Positions 17,255 through 26,205 of a stretch of 44,282 nt of DNA are shown piece by piece. This stretch comes from Acidobacteriaceae bacterium (GTDB lineage Bacteria > Acidobacteriota > Terriglobia > Terriglobales > Acidobacteriaceae). A program made the translations under genes and the position numbers. Within the stretch, counting starts at the first letter, position 1. Every line of letters starts with the position of its first letter. The notes beneath the pieces are model-generated. The model ran no database searches. It was not told the origin of the DNA and saw only the letters and a list, made by a program, of their open reading frames with translations. The DNA is taken from positions 1-44,282 of the forward strand of contig JANXUR010000027.1 in the NCBI GenBank assembly GCA_025356095.1, in the 5' to 3' direction.

Positions 17255-17276
17255 TTCGACGGGTTTCCGCAATCCC

Positions 17277-18587
17277 CTACTTAGCGCCCGCCTCGGCGGT
17301 TTGCAAATCTAAACTCACCCGTTCGCCGTTCATCAACACAGACCCGGCGTCGATCAATTGCTGCCCGGTGCAATCGAAGGCTTCATAGCATCGTAGTGCC
17401 GAGACGGGGAAGAAGAACTCTACCGCCTGATTGCCTTGCGCGGAAACCGCAGGCTCGGCCTGATGAATGGTGGTGCTGAAGGCGATGCCATCGAAGTTGA
17501 GGTCACCCTTAAAGTAGGTCATTACCGGACGGATCAGGTGAGAAATGTGTTCGTCGAAGGCGAGCGCTGCCAACTTGTAGTGGCTGCCCGTGGTTGCAGC
17601 AGGTAAGGTGGTGTTCACCGAGAACTCAATGTAAGCGCCTTTGCGGAAGGCAACGACAGCAGGCGGCGCGTAGGCCACGTAATGCGCTTGGGTTTCGGTC
17701 TCTTTCACCACTAATTCCATAATCTTTTGGTAGTCGGCCTGAATTCTAGCCAATGCCTCAGGCGAAGTGTCGCGCATGGGCATCGTGGCTTCGGGGGCGG
17801 CGATGGCGGGGGCCACGACTGAATCTGGTGTGGTAGCTACAGCGGCACCCCCATCTTTTTTCGATTTGCTTCTTTTGGCGGATTCTTTTGGGAATTGCGC
17901 AGGCGGAGGCGGGGGATGCAGGGCACCTTCCTGCGCTGCGCTGTCGCTCAAATACAGCGTATAGGGCTCGCCGTTGAGGAAGAAGTGGCTATCGAGAATT
18001 GCGGCCTGACGGTCGGTTTCACTCTTGGCGTTGGCCATACGAATGGCGGCGGCTTTAGGCAACACCAGTACAAGATTCTCAGGGCGCTCCATCTTTAGGC
18101 CCATAGCTTTGCCGCGCACGTGATGAGAAATCTCCATGGCGAAGCCTTGCACTTCGGGCAAGTCTTTCAGTTCGGGCATGGCGATTTCGATAATCGGCAG
18201 CATCACATCCTGAAAGGTACGCAGAACCCGTTGATCACGGCTCACCAGTTCAGAGGAGTAAGAAGCGAAGTAGTTGCCAGTGAGCTCCACCACCGTCATG
18301 CCGCCGTAGCGGTCGAAGCGGAGCGAGCGCTGGTCGGCTTTCTGCTGGTCGGCGAGTTCGAGATCGAGCACCCGGCTGAAGTAAAAACTGTAAGGGAAGA
18401 CATGGCCTTGCACTTCCGCTCCCACCGTCTTGAGCTGTGCGTAGTATTTCTCCTGTAACGCGCGCGAGGCTGGGTCTTTGACTTCGGCGGGAGTGAGGGC
18501 CTGACCGGAGGTGAACGCGGCAAGGCCCAATACAAGAACGAAAAGTGCAAAGCTACTTTTGTGCGTAAACAATACCGGGTGCTCCAT
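17277..18587 (-). CDS. Exported protein of unknown function at end of the respiratory operon
   Basis: This protein has about 436 residues. The ATG at 18587 overlaps the end of the cytochrome lipoprotein gene by 35 bp. It has no ribosome site, whereas a TTG at 18572 has GGAG about 9 nt upstream and may be the real start. An N-terminal signal (FALFVLVLGLAAFTSGQA) is followed by a domain with VFPYSFYFSRVLDLELADQQ and SLRFDRYGGMTVVELTGNY. A Pro/Lys linker comes next (HPPPPPAQFPKESAKRSKSK), then a second folded part (YAPPAVVAFRKGAYIEFSVN). No haem, metal or catalytic motif is visible and I recognise no family. Its overlap with the cytochrome genes suggests a periplasmic or outer-membrane accessory role in the same system. 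Confidence 0.75.
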   Translation of the reverse strand: MEHPVLFTHKSSFALFVLVLGLAAFTSGQALTPAEVKDPASRALQEKYYAQLKTVGAEVQGHVFPYSFYFSRVLDLELADQQKADQRSLRFDRYGGMTVVELTGNYFASYSSELVSRDQRVLRTFQDVMLPIIEIAMPELKDLPEVQGFAMEISHHVRGKAMGLKMERPENLVLVLPKAAAIRMANAKSETDRQAAILDSHFFLNGEPYTLYLSDSAAQEGALHPPPPPAQFPKESAKRSKSKKDGGAAVATTPDSVVAPAIAAPEATMPMRDTSPEALARIQADYQKIMELVVKETETQAHYVAYAPPAVVAFRKGAYIEFSVNTTLPAATTGSHYKLAALAFDEHISHLIRPVMTYFKGDLNFDGIAFSTTIHQAEPAVSAQGNQAVEFFFPVSALRCYEAFDCTGQQLIDAGSVLMNGERVSLDLQTAEAGAK

Positions 18588-19290
18588 AAGGGGGATCAGC
18601 CACAACGCGGATGTAGCCCACCAGCGCCTGCATCTCTGACTTGGACAGAGTATATCCGTAGGGAGGCATGAGCGGCGATTTGTTGAGCGCGGGGCCACCG
18701 TGCGCGATGATAGAGGCCAAGTCGGCATCACTCATCTTGTTTAAGGTGTCGCCCTCGGTGAAGAGATGCGGGTTAACCGCAAGGTTGTCGTAGTTGGAGA
18801 CGCGCTCGGGAGTGGAATCCTGATTGTGGCAGCGGGCGCAGTACTGGTCGTTTAAGCGGCTACCGAGCATCTCCTGATAGCCGAGGGCGATGGCTTCCGA
18901 CTTCAGTTCGACGCTCTTTCCAGCCTTGGTGGTAGTGCTGGCCACCAGTTGATAGCGGCCGGGAGCCACCCCAAGGGTAACGTTGCTGGTGAACTGGCCG
19001 CTGGAGTCGGTGAGGCCGGCGACAGGTTCGAACTGGACCCCTGTAGGCCCCTGCAGCATGACGGGCGCGCCGGCGACCGCAGCACCTTGTTCGTCATTTA
19101 CCTGCACCACAAGGGGGTCATGCAAGGTGGTGCCGACGGCGGCAGACTGCTTGCCGCCGCTCGATTCCACAATGGCTGCGCCGTAGGCGGTTGGCTTCAG
19201 TGCGGTAAAGCCGTTTTGATCGTGGCGGGCGCATCCTGCGGAAAATGCTAGCGCCAGAAACGTTAGTATGCAGGCAATCGGCTTCTTCAC
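18553..19290 (-). CDS. Lipoprotein with Ig-like domain and monohaem cytochrome c domain
   Basis: This 245-residue protein starts with GTG at 19290; GTGA overlaps the stop of the octahaem gene. A lipobox FSAGC places the lipid on Cys20. Residues 45-135 form an Ig/Big-1-like beta domain (LVVQVNDEQGAAVAGAPVML, GQFTSNVTLGVAPGRYQLVA). The C-terminal cytochrome c domain has CARCH at 151-155 and a likely axial Met208 in SPLMPPYG. It probably receives electrons from the octahaem cytochrome and holds them at the membrane surface. Which membrane it sits in is not determined by the sequence. Confidence 0.88.
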   Translation of the reverse strand: MKKPIACILTFLALAFSAGCARHDQNGFTALKPTAYGAAIVESSGGKQSAAVGTTLHDPLVVQVNDEQGAAVAGAPVMLQGPTGVQFEPVAGLTDSSGQFTSNVTLGVAPGRYQLVASTTTKAGKSVELKSEAIALGYQEMLGSRLNDQYCARCHNQDSTPERVSNYDNLAVNPHLFTEGDTLNKMSDADLASIIAHGGPALNKSPLMPPYGYTLSKSEMQALVGYIRVVADPPYGAPGIVYAQK

Positions 19291-21365
19291 TTTTTCGCCT
19301 CCATGGCGTCATGCCCCTTCAGGCTCATCAAGTAGGCGGTCAGCGCGCGGGCGTCGTCGTCACTCATATCGCGTTTGGGCTCTTGCGTCCCAGCGCGCAA
19401 TGCTTGCGGATCCTTCATCCAGTTGTAGACCCATGCCGCAGTGAGGCGGGAACCCACGTGGGTAAGGGAGGGGCCAACATAACCCTTGTCCTGCTTGGTA
19501 TCTATGATGTGGCAGCCTTGGCAGCCGTACTTGGAGTAATAAAGCTGTTTGCCGAGCTCGACCTGACCTGCCGGATAGCCGGTCAGCGGCATCGAGTCGC
19601 GATCCACCTTGGGCGATTGGTACACCGTCATGATGTAGTCGGTGAGGGTGTTGATTTCCGCATCAGTTAGATTGAATTTTGGCATGCGGCGGATGAGTGC
19701 GGGCCGCAGGGTGTTGGGGTTGCGCAAGAATTGTGCCAGCCAGTCGCGCTGCACCGAACTGCCCTCGGAGGTAAGTTCCGGCGCCATCTCGCCGCCACGC
19801 CCGTTGATCATGTGGCAGGAGAAGCAGTTGAGGTCGCGAATCAGTTTGCCAGCACTCCCGGCCGCTTCGTAGTGAGACTCCGGCAAAGCTGGCACCGTCT
19901 TGGCGGCTGGCATGGCCAGTGCACGTTCGTTGTGGGAGAGCAACGCATTCACCAGCGCGTCCACTTGCGTTGCGGTGAAGGTGTACTGCGGCATCTTCAA
20001 ACCCGCGCCAAAAGCGTGAGGCTGTTTGATCTTGGCGTCGAGATAGTCGTAAAGAGTGTGTTTGACGCCGGGAGCAAAGGCCAACTGCGCCACGGGCTTG
20101 CTGCCAACTTTGGTGAGTTCGGGAGCGAAGTTTTCTGGCCGCTTTACGCCGTTCACTTCATGGCAGGCGGCGCAGCCGGAATCGCTCACCAGCCGCTTGC
20201 CGTGTTCGATCTGTTCTGGCGTGGCGGCGTCCAGATGCACATTGGCCAGCAAATCAGCATCTGCTTTGTTCATCAAGAATCCGGTTAGCAGTCCAACCTC
20301 CTGCTCGGTGAAACGGTAGCGCGGCATGGCGGTGCCGGGGTCATACTGATGCGGGTTGCGTACCCAGGCTTGCAGCCACTCGGGCTTGACCTTGGAGCCG
20401 ACTTTTGTGAGCTCGGGGCCGATATCACCGCCGACCAGATTGCCCGCAGCATTTTGCACCGCATGGCAGGATGCGCAGAATGATTGGCCATACAAGCTCG
20501 CGGCTTTGGTTTGCAGGGTTGCGTCGCCTTTCAACTTTTTGGCCTGCTCCAGTACAGCTGGTACCACCTTGCTACCCGCATCGGGGCCCGGCGTGCTAGA
20601 GGCCATAAGGAAGGCAGAGATGTCGCGGGCGTCCTCATCCTTCAGTTTGAAGTTGGGCATGGTGGCGGTAGTGGAGTAAGCCTGCGGATCCTTGAGCCAG
20701 GCATAAATCCACTCGCGGCTGGTCTTGTCGGCAATATGCTCCAGCGATGGAGGGTCGTCGGTCGCGGCAACTACCGTGCCATCGGGGCGTTTGACGGTGT
20801 GGCAATGTATGCAGCCGTATTGCGTAAGCATCTTGCGGCCAAGATTCAGCTGCGGTGTGCCTTTCAAATCCTGCTGATGGCACTGGCCGCAAGAAGACTC
20901 CAGATACTTGGCGGGAAGCAAAGGCTCGTCCCATGCATCGGTAGCCCGATGGGCGTCTTCGACAGAAGTGGCTGCGCCTTGTCCGCGATGGCAAACCGTG
21001 CAGCCGAACTCTTCGGCTTTGTGCGGCATATCGGGATGATGGCGGTAAGGCTGCTTGCTTACATCCGCCAAGCTGGCCTCTTTCAAACCGGTATGGCATG
21101 TGGTGCAGCGATCTACGACGCCGATTTCGGGCAGCCAAATCTGCTGGATGCCGGGCTCGAAGTGGCGGCGCAGGGTCACCGCGTCACTGCGCTTGCTGAT
21201 GAGCTGCTGGTAGCCGCGTTGGTAGACGCGCCAGTCGGCGAAGTAGTGCTTGGCCGGGGCAACTGCCAGCAGAATCAAGAGCAGCAGGCTGGTCCAGGCA
21301 AAGGTGCGTACCGTGTCGCCAAACAGACGCTGGCGAAGTTTTTCGATTGAGTCGGGGAGCCGCAC
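19287..21365 (-). CDS. Octahaem membrane-anchored cytochrome c
   Basis: This 692-residue protein starts with GTG at 21365, which has GGAGGAG upstream and follows the subunit IV stop directly. A membrane helix spans residues 22-37. Eight CXXCH sites are present: 87 (CTTCH), 122 (CTVCH), 159 (CGQCH), 185 (CIHCH), 297 (CASCH), 398 (CAACH), 514 (CFSCH) and 615 (CQGCH). The N-terminal part packs three haems in a compact multihaem segment. The rest is a string of class I-type domains, each with a distal Met in a motif such as TMPNFK, AMPRYR, KMPQYT or RMPKFN. It probably takes the place of cytochrome c1/f as electron acceptor of the bc complex and carries electrons across the periplasm. Confidence 0.93.
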   Translation of the reverse strand: MRLPDSIEKLRQRLFGDTVRTFAWTSLLLLILLAVAPAKHYFADWRVYQRGYQQLISKRSDAVTLRRHFEPGIQQIWLPEIGVVDRCTTCHTGLKEASLADVSKQPYRHHPDMPHKAEEFGCTVCHRGQGAATSVEDAHRATDAWDEPLLPAKYLESSCGQCHQQDLKGTPQLNLGRKMLTQYGCIHCHTVKRPDGTVVAATDDPPSLEHIADKTSREWIYAWLKDPQAYSTTATMPNFKLKDEDARDISAFLMASSTPGPDAGSKVVPAVLEQAKKLKGDATLQTKAASLYGQSFCASCHAVQNAAGNLVGGDIGPELTKVGSKVKPEWLQAWVRNPHQYDPGTAMPRYRFTEQEVGLLTGFLMNKADADLLANVHLDAATPEQIEHGKRLVSDSGCAACHEVNGVKRPENFAPELTKVGSKPVAQLAFAPGVKHTLYDYLDAKIKQPHAFGAGLKMPQYTFTATQVDALVNALLSHNERALAMPAAKTVPALPESHYEAAGSAGKLIRDLNCFSCHMINGRGGEMAPELTSEGSSVQRDWLAQFLRNPNTLRPALIRRMPKFNLTDAEINTLTDYIMTVYQSPKVDRDSMPLTGYPAGQVELGKQLYYSKYGCQGCHIIDTKQDKGYVGPSLTHVGSRLTAAWVYNWMKDPQALRAGTQEPKRDMSDDDARALTAYLMSLKGHDAMEAKK

Positions 21366-22076
21366 TTAACTCCTCCAAGGCAGAACCCAGGACCAGCCCG
21401 GGCCGCGGAAAAAGGTGCCGACTGCGGTCAGCACAACGAGTTCAAAAAGAAACCAGCTCATCACCCAAAAAGAGAGCGGCTTGCCCGCCAGCGAGCGGCG
21501 GAAGTTGGAAGAGGTATTCGCCGGTGTGTAAGCGGCTACCGCCATTAACGCCACGGTCATGACGGTGGGCACCAGTGCCACGATCACGTCGAACAGCAGC
21601 AAGAACAGGCAGAGTACGCCAGAACTAACCCAAAAGATCTGCAAACGACGCTTGCGGTCTTTGAGGAACAGCCCCTCAGCTTCCACGTTGATGTTGAAGT
21701 AGGGAATCACAATGAGTGCTAGCACCACCAGCGTGGGAACCAGAACTCCCGCCACCACGGGTGGAAAGTAGTGCAGCAGTTCCTGCAAGCCGAGGAAGTA
21801 CCACGGTGCTTTTGCTGGATTCGGCGTGTGTGAGGGGTCCGCCAAGCCTTCAAGGGGTGCGTTGAAAAAGAGCGAAATCAGCACCAGAACAATGGCCAGC
21901 AATTGCACCGCGATAGCCGCCCGAAACAGCACTTCCGGAAATGCCTGAATGACTTCTTCATCCTGCGACTTGACTTGCGCCGAGGTGCGGCGAGTCACGA
22001 ATGCAACCCGTACCGGTGCCTTGCGCTGGTCAGACGCCACCACTGCGACGAAATCCTTGCCCGTTGCGTCGCTCAT
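21366..22076 (-). CDS. Cytochrome b C-terminal domain protein (subunit IV-like)
   Basis: This 236-residue membrane protein starts at 22076 and overlaps the cytochrome b gene by ATGA. The in-frame extension up to 22421 is non-coding in character. After a soluble N-terminal 45 residues, membrane helices begin at [20 protein letters not shown]. The quinol-site motif PEWY is replaced: the matching place reads [13 protein letters not shown] (about 88-100), so the Glu is missing. More helices follow ([36 protein letters not shown]) and a C-terminal helix. With the Rieske protein and cytochrome b6-like protein it should form the quinol-oxidising core. Confidence 0.88.
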   Translation of the reverse strand: MSDATGKDFVAVVASDQRKAPVRVAFVTRRTSAQVKSQDEEVIQAFPEVLFRAAIAVQLLAIVLVLISLFFNAPLEGLADPSHTPNPAKAPWYFLGLQELLHYFPPVVAGVLVPTLVVLALIVIPYFNINVEAEGLFLKDRKRRLQIFWVSSGVLCLFLLLFDVIVALVPTVMTVALMAVAAYTPANTSSNFRRSLAGKPLSFWVMSWFLFELVVLTAVGTFFRGPGWSWVLPWRS

Positions 22077-22852
22077 AACTGAGGCCTCCCGGAATCGCAG
22101 TTCGAAACGCTGGCCGCATCTTTTTGATGGGCGTAAAGGCCGCCATCCTTGCGAATGCGCCAGAAGTGAATGGCGACGAAGAAGAGCGCGGCGATGGGTA
22201 GCACCATGCAGTGCAGCACATAGAAGCGCAGCAACGCGTTGGCGTTGACGAAGTGCCCACCCAACATAAGAAAGCGAACCCGGTCGCCAACTACCGGAAC
22301 CGCCGAAGCGATATTCGAGCCGACCGTGATCGCCCAGTACGCTAGTTGATCCCATGGCAGCAGGTAGCCGGTGTAGCTGAGCAGCAGCGTGAGCAGCAGC
22401 AGCACTACACCAATTACCCAATTGAATTCACGGGGGGCGCGATAGGCTCCGCGATAAAACACGCGGAACATGTGGGCAAACACCAGAAACACCATGGCAT
22501 GAGCCGACCAACGATGCAGATTGCGCAGGAATTGCCCTGACGAAACGACGAACTGCAAATCCTTGGTGTCGGCGTAAGCCTGCGGTGCCGAAGGATGGTA
22601 GTAGAGCATCAAAAGAATGCCGGTAATGACCAGAATGCCAAAGGTGCCCAGCGTCAACGTCCCCAGATACCAGGTGGTATTCAAGCTGATCATTCGCTTG
22701 CGCACTTTGGTGGAGAGCAGATGGAGAAAGATATTCTGCTGAATCGCCATGGAGCGGTGGAGCGTGCTGGAGCCGCTGCCGCCGCGGAAGACCGAGCGCC
22801 AAGCTCGCGTCTCCGTCAGTGCGTCGAAATATTTGCTAACCCTTACACTCAT
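22073..22852 (-). CDS. Cytochrome b6-like haem b subunit
   Basis: This 259-residue protein with four membrane helices binds the two b haems of a quinol:cytochrome c oxidoreductase. The ligands are visible: His113 and His127 in [19 protein letters not shown], and His214 and His229 in [20 protein letters not shown]. The second pair is 15 positions apart, as in cytochrome b6 rather than mitochondrial cytochrome b. The [17 protein letters not shown] segment is the conserved Qo-site region. It lies 3 bp after the Rieske gene and overlaps the subunit IV gene. Confidence 0.92.
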   Translation of the reverse strand: MSVRVSKYFDALTETRAWRSVFRGGSGSSTLHRSMAIQQNIFLHLLSTKVRKRMISLNTTWYLGTLTLGTFGILVITGILLMLYYHPSAPQAYADTKDLQFVVSSGQFLRNLHRWSAHAMVFLVFAHMFRVFYRGAYRAPREFNWVIGVVLLLLTLLLSYTGYLLPWDQLAYWAITVGSNIASAVPVVGDRVRFLMLGGHFVNANALLRFYVLHCMVLPIAALFFVAIHFWRIRKDGGLYAHQKDAASVSNCDSGRPQL

Positions 22853-22855
22853 TTG

Positions 22856-23350
22856 CTAGACCCTCACGAACTGCAACGGCCGAATCTCGTTGGAGCGATC
22901 CACCATCAGTTCCCCATCCTCGCTTAGCCACATGCGCAGCCACGGCAAAGGCTTGGGCGCGGGGCCTTCCTTCTTCACGCCCTCCCGGGTGAACTTGCTG
23001 CCGTGGCAAGGGCACGCGATAGTGTCAATCTCCGGCTTCCATGCGGTAAGGCAACCCAGGTGAGTGCAGACCGCGTTAAGCGCAAAAAAGCCTTCGGCTC
23101 CGCGCACCACAAAAATGCGGGTATCCACATCGAGCGTCACGGAATCCTGTCCGTAGCTTTCCGGCCTGCCCATGTTCACCACGGGTGAAGGCTCGAACAG
23201 CACATTGGGCGACAGGAACTGGTACGCAAACGCTGTGGTGCCGACGGCGGCCACGCCAAGCGACCCCAATCCCAGACGCACAAACATCTCGCGCCGGTCG
23301 AGCGTGGGCCCTGCCTCGGCCTGAATTCGGTCATTCTTCTCTTCTGCCAT
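22856..23350 (-). CDS. Rieske 2Fe-2S protein
   Basis: This 164-residue protein is counted from MAEEKNDRIQ (ATG at 23350, with GAGGG just upstream); an ATG at 23377 is also in frame. Its N-terminus has a Tat-like segment (LDRREMFVRLGLGSLG) and a single anchor helix. The cluster ligands are in CTHLGC (95-100) and CPCHGS (113-118), with the disulfide-forming Cys in each motif. It carries electrons from quinol to the cytochrome c partner of the bc module. Confidence 0.94.
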   Translation of the reverse strand: MAEEKNDRIQAEAGPTLDRREMFVRLGLGSLGVAAVGTTAFAYQFLSPNVLFEPSPVVNMGRPESYGQDSVTLDVDTRIFVVRGAEGFFALNAVCTHLGCLTAWKPEIDTIACPCHGSKFTREGVKKEGPAPKPLPWLRMWLSEDGELMVDRSNEIRPLQFVRV

Positions 23351-23446
23351 ATTTCCCTCAGCTTTAGGTGTAATCATTTTTGCGAATCTTTACTCGTGTG
23401 AAGCAGACGCATTCCACTTCGCAGTCGTCGTTGGTGCCGATCGCGG

Positions 23447-25429
23447 TCATTTCGCTGCCCCGGCCAGTGCGGGCTTGGCGCGTAACCGCATATCAATGGC
23501 TTCCACAGAAATCAGCCCTGTCGGCTCCGCTGGCAACAGGTTGTACGACTCCATGCTGATGGTCTGCACCGGGCACCGAGCCGCGCACAAGCCGCACCGG
23601 ATGCAGCGGGTCTCATCTTTCAACATGACCGATCCGATGCCCAGATTCAGTTCGTCAGGGCTCATATCTGGCAGTTCGGCTTCATACATTGCGGCGTTGG
23701 CGGAAAGATGTTCCAGCGTTTCCGCGCTGAAGCCCACGCGGTCCAGCGTCACCAATTCCAGGCAATTTTCCGGACAAACATCCACGCAACCGCCGCACAG
23801 AATGCAGAGCGACCCATCGTCGGCATAGCCTTCAAATACGGTGTTGACCCAGCAGTGCAGGCAGCGCTGTGCTTCGGCTACCGCCGATTCTTCGTCATAG
23901 CCTTCTTCCACTTCCGTCATGCCGGTGCGGCGATCCAGCGGCAGCATCGGAATCGGCTGGCGGATCAAGTCCATGTAATCGGCGGGCATGGTGTGGCGCG
24001 GCAATTCGGTGACTTCGATGATGGGTTCAGGGTGCTTGGTTCCGCGCAAGAATTCGTCAATACCCATGGCGGCGCGCTTGCCGTCACCGACGCTGTCAAT
24101 GATCATGCGTGGGCCGAAGACGCAATCGCCGCCGGCGAAAACGCCGGGTGCCGAGGTCATCAGGGTATGGGGATTTACGTTGATCAGGCCGCGCTGCGAA
24201 ACCTCAATGCCGTCTTCGGCACGCAGGAAGTCGAGATTCGTGGTCTGGCCAATCGCCATAATGACGGTGTCGCAAGCGATTTGGGTCTCGCTGTTTTCGT
24301 AGAACTGGGGATTGAATCGTTTGTTCTCGTCGAAGACAGACTTGGTTTTGAGGCACTCCAGCGCCGCTACGGTGCCGTCGCGACCAACAAAGCGCTTAGG
24401 TCCCATGCCCGGATGCAGGATGATACCTTCGGTCTCGGCTTCTTCAATCTCTTCCAAGGCGGCGGGCATCTCGTCGCGCTTCTCCAGGCAAACCACGTGG
24501 ACTTCGCGTGCGCCCATGCGCAGCGCTGAGAGGGAGATGTCCACCATTTCTTTGGTGGCAACCGCAGCCACGTTGTCGTCCGAGGGCGAGAGTTCCTCCA
24601 CGCCGGGCGTGTGCTGGCGCAGTACTTCGCGCGCGGCAGAGCGCGCTACGTCCATGGCAACGTTGCCGCCGCCAATCACCAACACGTTGTGGCCAATGGT
24701 GAATTTGTAACCCAGGTTTACATTGAGCAAGAAATCCACGCCGCGATGTACGCCATCGAGTTCCACGCCGGGGATGGTGAGGTCGCGACCGCGATGTGCG
24801 CCGACGGCGAGCAGCACCGCGTCAAAACCCTGCTGGCGAAGTTCATGCACTTGGAAGTCGCGGCCTGCGGCATGGTTTAGCTTGAGGGTGATGTCGCCAG
24901 TGTCAAGGATCTCGCGCACCTGGGCTTCGATCACGTCGCGCGGCAGGCGATATTCAGGAATGCCGAGGTACAACATGCCACCGGCGACCGGGGCGGCTTC
25001 AAAAATCGTGACCGAGTAGCCCATCAGCGCGAGGTCATGCGCGGCGGCGAGGCCGACGGGCCCACCACCCACCACAGCGATCTTGAACGGCAGTTTCTCA
25101 ACCACGCGGCCTGCATTTACGTTGATCGGATGTTTCGATTCGGGGCCGTGGCGCTCGGTGAGGAAGCGTTTGAGGGCGCGAATGGAGATGGGTTTATCAA
25201 TTTCGCCCCGGCGGCAGGCGGTTTCACAGGGATGTGCGCAAACCCGGCCGCAGATGCTGGCTAGGGGGTTGGGCTCGCGAGCATATTTATAGGCTTCCTC
25301 GAACTCGCCTTCGGCGATCAGGCCGACGTAGCGTCCCGCATTGGTGTGCGCGGGGCAGGCCATCATGCAGGGGAAGTTGGTGTGCAGCCAGTCCTCATCC
25401 ACCCGCTTGTTCAGGAAGCGCTTCAGCAT
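23447..25429 (-). CDS. FAD/NAD(P)-dependent Fe-S oxidoreductase (GltD-like) with C-terminal ferredoxin domain
   Basis: This 660-residue protein is probably cytoplasmic. Residues 1-110 hold the GltD-type Fe-S domain (Cys21, 25, 60, 64, 68 and 72: CMMACPAHTN, CGRVCAHPCETAC). An FAD site follows at 117-145 (IAVVGGGPVGLAAAHDL) and an NAD(P) site at 249-265 (VLVIGGGNVAMDVARS). A FAGGDCVFGP motif near 430-440 closes the flavin domain. The C-terminus adds two 4Fe-4S ferredoxin motifs (Cys542/545/548/552 and Cys609/612/615/619). This architecture moves electrons between NAD(P)H, flavin and ferredoxin-type clusters. Its place upstream of the Rieske gene suggests that it feeds or drains the quinone/bc module; direction and partner are inference. 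Confidence 0.9.
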   Translation of the reverse strand: MLKRFLNKRVDEDWLHTNFPCMMACPAHTNAGRYVGLIAEGEFEEAYKYAREPNPLASICGRVCAHPCETACRRGEIDKPISIRALKRFLTERHGPESKHPINVNAGRVVEKLPFKIAVVGGGPVGLAAAHDLALMGYSVTIFEAAPVAGGMLYLGIPEYRLPRDVIEAQVREILDTGDITLKLNHAAGRDFQVHELRQQGFDAVLLAVGAHRGRDLTIPGVELDGVHRGVDFLLNVNLGYKFTIGHNVLVIGGGNVAMDVARSAAREVLRQHTPGVEELSPSDDNVAAVATKEMVDISLSALRMGAREVHVVCLEKRDEMPAALEEIEEAETEGIILHPGMGPKRFVGRDGTVAALECLKTKSVFDENKRFNPQFYENSETQIACDTVIMAIGQTTNLDFLRAEDGIEVSQRGLINVNPHTLMTSAPGVFAGGDCVFGPRMIIDSVGDGKRAAMGIDEFLRGTKHPEPIIEVTELPRHTMPADYMDLIRQPIPMLPLDRRTGMTEVEEGYDEESAVAEAQRCLHCWVNTVFEGYADDGSLCILCGGCVDVCPENCLELVTLDRVGFSAETLEHLSANAAMYEAELPDMSPDELNLGIGSVMLKDETRCIRCGLCAARCPVQTISMESYNLLPAEPTGLISVEAIDMRLRAKPALAGAAK

Positions 25430-25524
25430 AGTTCGGTCACTTTCAATTCCAGCGTGCGGTGCAAACTGTGGGCGAGAAAATACGGGAGAGCCGGAGGAGC
25501 CGATCTCTCCCGTCGCAGTGTTGC

Positions 25525-26112
25525 CTACTTGCTCAGCGTAAAGTCGGCTTTGGCATCGCCCGTAGCCGCGACCGGTTTGGTCTGGGTTTTGGCGCCTTCG
25601 TGCCAGGCGACCACGCTGTATTGGCCGTCAGGCACGTTGGCAATCTTAAAGTTGCCAGCCTTGTCGGTGATTGCATAGTAAGGTGTGGGACTGACGAGCA
25701 CGTAGCCCGCCATCTCCGGGTGCACGTTGCAGAGTAGTGCTGCTGCGCCTGCCGTATCAAACTTGAACGGACGCTTGTCACCCTTGGGCCATGTGCCCAG
25801 ATTCTTGCCCGCCAGCTTTTTGCCATTCTGCTGAATCGAAGGCCAAAAGACGTTGTGGGCTACGGTGTCGCTGTTGAGGAAGTCCACAGTAGTGCCTAGC
25901 AGCACGGCAGTAATGTGGGGTTGGAAGAGCAGCCCGCGCTGATCTATCACCACGTGCTCGGCGGGTGCGGGAAAGGTCTTGCCAGCGATCGCGTCCACAT
26001 AAACAACCGACTCACCTGCGACGCCTGAGACTTTGCCGCTAATAGTTCCGGCATGGGCCACGGTGCCTAGTGCCAACGCGGCCACCACAATTAGAACAAT
26101 GCTCCGATTCAT
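25525..26112 (-). CDS. Exported cupredoxin-like protein with carboxypeptidase-regulatory-like tail
   Basis: This 195-residue protein has a signal peptide ending at AHA (about 21) and GAGGAG upstream of the ATG. The cupredoxin fold carries a complete type-1 copper ligand set: His86 (VAHNVFW), then Cys128, His131 and Met134 (LLCNVHPEM). Residues 150-195 (AITDKAGNFKIANVPDGQYS) look like a carboxypeptidase-regulatory Ig-type element. It probably carries single electrons in the periplasm. It lies between the outer-membrane barrel protein and the FAD/Fe-S enzyme. Confidence 0.88.
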   Translation of the reverse strand: MNRSIVLIVVAALALGTVAHAGTISGKVSGVAGESVVYVDAIAGKTFPAPAEHVVIDQRGLLFQPHITAVLLGTTVDFLNSDTVAHNVFWPSIQQNGKKLAGKNLGTWPKGDKRPFKFDTAGAAALLCNVHPEMAGYVLVSPTPYYAITDKAGNFKIANVPDGQYSVVAWHEGAKTQTKPVAATGDAKADFTLSK

Positions 26113-26205
26113 AAACTCTCCTCGAAAGAAACTCGATTGCCTACTTCACATAAACTTCCGGCATTGCCTACTTTGCCTAAATCGTTCAATACAGTCAAGC
26201 TGTTC

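Noticed and set aside
20484-21350. Plus-strand frame of 288 codons opposite the octahaem cytochrome
   Set aside because: It mirrors the codon pattern of the cytochrome gene; the eight haem motifs show that the minus strand is coding.
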